From: Draconibacterium sp.
GTDB taxonomy: Bacteria > Bacteroidota > Bacteroidia > Bacteroidales > Prolixibacteraceae
Length of the DNA stretch: 14,506 nucleotides
Direction of reading: 5' to 3'
Assembly: GCA_015493625.1 (NCBI GenBank)
Contig: WGCT01000103.1
Span: forward strand, 1 to 14,506
How positions within the stretch are numbered: the stretch's first letter is position 1; every line of letters starts with the position of its first letter. Shown piece after piece: positions 12,590 to 14,506 of this stretch. The notes beneath the pieces were generated by a model. The model did no database searches, was not told the DNA's origin, and saw only the letters and a list, made by a program, of their open reading frames with translations. Made by a program: the position numbers and the translations under genes.

Positions 12590-14506
12590 TTAAAGAGTCT
12601 CTGAGTTTACAGAATAAGCTTTATTTATAATCAGGTCATGGCGTCTTTCCTCAGGCGTCACTTTCAGACTTTCTACTTTGCCGTTTTTCACACTCCCTTC
12701 AATAATCGTATTATACGGAGCATGAAGTTTAAATGAGGCATTCCAATCTTTGGGCCAGGCCGGCAGGAGGTAAATCTTTTTTGAATATGGATCGACTTGT
12801 ATCAACATCGATTGAAACGTTTTCATTAAAGTTCCTCCATGATCCTGATCGGGAGTCCAGTCGTAATTTGGCCCCCAGAAAGCAGGAAAACGTTTTGTCT
12901 TATCGTAATTCTTCGCCCGGCTTACCAGGCCATCTTTTGCCTGCTCTGTTAAACCGAGGTATGCCATAAAGATATCATCCTGTCGCCAGCCAAAATGCCC
13001 TTTGTCCCAACGATGCTCCAAAGCATTTTTCGCCCACTCAATATTTGGTTTGCCAACTCCAAATAGCCGGAAAGGAAATACTGCATAGAGTTCCGGATTT
13101 TCAACATTGCTTTTCTTCTCGAAACGGGTAGCCGGGGCAAGTGCTTTTCCTGAAGGTGTATCACGAAGCGGTATATCCGGAAGTTTTGCATAAAGTGTTT
13201 TCCAGAAATTACGGTCTTCGGGCTTGGTAAGACCTTCGGGTAATGCCAATAAACGACTGCACAAACTGTACAGCCCTGCCAATTCGGGCATCGGGTTGGT
13301 ACAATCCCACCATGTTTCAGCCGACTGTGACGGGTACATCACCAGTTTGCCATCTTCGTTGGTCGTATAACGATTATTGAAAAACTTCATCACATCGTTC
13401 GCTAACGGTATTATTTTCTCCTGAAGAAAATTTTTGTCCTGTGTGTAGTCATAATAATTGAGCATCATAAATACCAGTTCTTCGCCGGCTACCCATTCCC
13501 ATTTATGGTAGCCACTTTCCTGTAACTTGTCCTCTCGTTCTTCATAGGGCGTCCAGCCATAAGTTGTTGTAAATGTTGAGCCCCAGAAATTCGAACATTC
13601 CGAGAAAAACGCGCCTTCGTATCCGAAGTACTTATTGGTACGGTATTTACAAAGTTTATAGGTTTCGTCGGCGTACATTTTAAAGAGGGGTTGCATCAAC
13701 TCAAAGTCACCGGCAGCACACATGCTTAAATAGGGTAAACGTGTATTCTGCCACCAATATCCGGGACCCCATCTGCGGTAATCGGCATCGCCGGGTTTAC
13801 CTTCTGCCGGAACGGTAAATATTGATCCGTTAAATTTTATTGGGAAATTGCCACGACCGGCCGAAGCATCGATAAACCGTTGCAAGATATATGCACGCGA
13901 TACAATAAAAGCATCGTCATCTTCTTTTTGATAAGTGTTATCATTCGAAACGGCATAAATCCAGCTTCTGTTCCAGAACGCTGCCCACCAATCCCAGTGG
14001 CTCTTTTTTCGTTTGGCAAAAGATTCTTTTTCAATATTGATGGCAAGTTTCTCAATTGATTTTTTCCAATCTTCAGGGTTGGAAGGTTGCTGAGTTAAAA
14101 CATATACATTCAACCTGCCCGATTTTGCAGCACCGGTTTGCAGGCTTTTATCGCTTGTTCGTTGAGCTTTTGTTCCGTTAATAATTGCTCCAAAAGTGCG
14201 ATGTAGAATTGGATCACTTATTGGATAATCCGATAAACCCTGCAATTTCATATTCAGATCGAAGCCAACCGATTTTTTATTGTAATGATACCAGCCGATA
14301 TAATCTTTCGCATCCTGAATTAAATGATCCGGTTCAACAATTACCGGCTCATGCAAGCTTCCCGGCTTAGAACGATCTTCCAATAAATCGCTTACTTCCA
14401 GACCTGGTAATGCATAGGGTTCAGTTCGCCACAATTCAATGTTTGCAGTCATGCTTAACGGCACAGAGCATTCGTGTGAAAGATGAATAACCGGATTATT
14501 GGCATC
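12590..14506 (-). CDS. GH95-like (alpha/alpha)6-barrel glycosidase, DUF5703-type (5'-partial)
   Basis: The reading frame is open to the right edge of the window, so only the C-terminal 638 residues are visible. An in-frame GTG at 14464 is not a credible start because coding continues upstream of it. The sequence resembles the (alpha/alpha)6-barrel glycosidases related to GH95, and in particular Bacteroidota proteins annotated with an N-terminal DUF5703. Recognisable parts are FNGSIFTVPAEGKPGDADYRR, then RWGPGYWWQNTRLPYLSMCAAGDFELMQPLF (barrel core), MYPSQSAETWWDCTNPMPELAGLY, and a C-terminal beta-sandwich segment with YLLPAWPKDW. Acidic residues suited to catalysis are present (for example in QSAETWWD), but I cannot assign them. 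It probably cleaves a plant or algal polysaccharide side chain; the sugar is not predictable. A secretion signal would lie outside the window. No T9SS C-terminal domain is visible. It is unrelated in function to the downstream topA. Confidence 0.75.
   Translation of the reverse strand, partial: DANNPVIHLSHECSVPLSMTANIELWRTEPYALPGLEVSDLLEDRSKPGSLHEPVIVEPDHLIQDAKDYIGWYHYNKKSVGFDLNMKLQGLSDYPISDPILHRTFGAIINGTKAQRTSDKSLQTGAAKSGRLNVYVLTQQPSNPEDWKKSIEKLAINIEKESFAKRKKSHWDWWAAFWNRSWIYAVSNDNTYQKEDDDAFIVSRAYILQRFIDASAGRGNFPIKFNGSIFTVPAEGKPGDADYRRWGPGYWWQNTRLPYLSMCAAGDFELMQPLFKMYADETYKLCKYRTNKYFGYEGAFFSECSNFWGSTFTTTYGWTPYEEREDKLQESGYHKWEWVAGEELVFMMLNYYDYTQDKNFLQEKIIPLANDVMKFFNNRYTTNEDGKLVMYPSQSAETWWDCTNPMPELAGLYSLCSRLLALPEGLTKPEDRNFWKTLYAKLPDIPLRDTPSGKALAPATRFEKKSNVENPELYAVFPFRLFGVGKPNIEWAKNALEHRWDKGHFGWRQDDIFMAYLGLTEQAKDGLVSRAKNYDKTKRFPAFWGPNYDWTPDQDHGGTLMKTFQSMLIQVDPYSKKIYLLPAWPKDWNASFKLHAPYNTIIEGSVKNGKVESLKVTPEERRHDLIINKAYSVNSETL

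Noticed and set aside
1..14506. CRISPR arrays, tRNA/rRNA genes, insertion sequences or att sites
   Set aside because: No direct repeats with spacers, no cloverleaf-like or rRNA stretches and no transposase or integrase motifs were seen.

Overview
The window comes from a low-GC member of the Bacteroidota, most likely a marine or sediment Bacteroidales/Marinilabiliales (Prolixibacteraceae-like) organism. Evidence: a complete core of the type IX secretion system (T9SS), which is restricted to this phylum; weak or absent Shine-Dalgarno sequences; matches to the Bacteroidota -7 promoter element TAnnTTTG; and a GH95-like/DUF5703-type polysaccharide-degrading enzyme typical of these bacteria. The genus is inferred, not shown.

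Layout, left to right. Two plus-strand genes come first: a cytoplasmic cyclophilin (121-558), closed by a strong terminator, and a stand-alone protein related to the cobalamin-dependent methionine synthase activation domain (637-1344). The second gene ends tail-to-tail with the minus-strand block; the two stop codons share one TTAA. Everything else is on the minus strand. In transcription order (right to left) it is: a 5'-truncated glycosidase (12590-14506), topoisomerase I topA (10057-12402) with its own terminator, an arginase-fold protein whose metal-binding residues are partly lost (8845-10008), porP/sprF (7775-8728), gldK (6224-7561), gldL (5285-6190), gldM (3654-5264), gldN (2800-3651), a clear rho-independent terminator (2751-2777), and a second GldK-type lipoprotein (1341-2690).

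How the genes work together: PorP, GldK and GldN (with the extra GldK paralogue) are the outer-membrane/periplasmic ring and accessory parts of the T9SS. GldL and GldM form the inner-membrane, proton-motive-force-driven motor that spans the periplasm. gldKLMN are tightly packed (gaps of 33, 20 and 2 nt), with a candidate promoter in the 213-nt gap before gldK. The second gldK-like gene lies beyond the operon terminator, so it may be expressed separately.

No wholly new defence or mobile system is visible: no CRISPR array, transposase, integrase, tRNA or rRNA was found. The points most worth following are the gldK duplication bracketing gldLMN and cut off by a terminator, the metal-site-degenerate arginase-fold protein between topA and the T9SS genes, and the free-standing MetH-activation-like protein with a C-terminal cysteine cluster. 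All gaps between genes are shorter than 300 nt; what they hold is given below.
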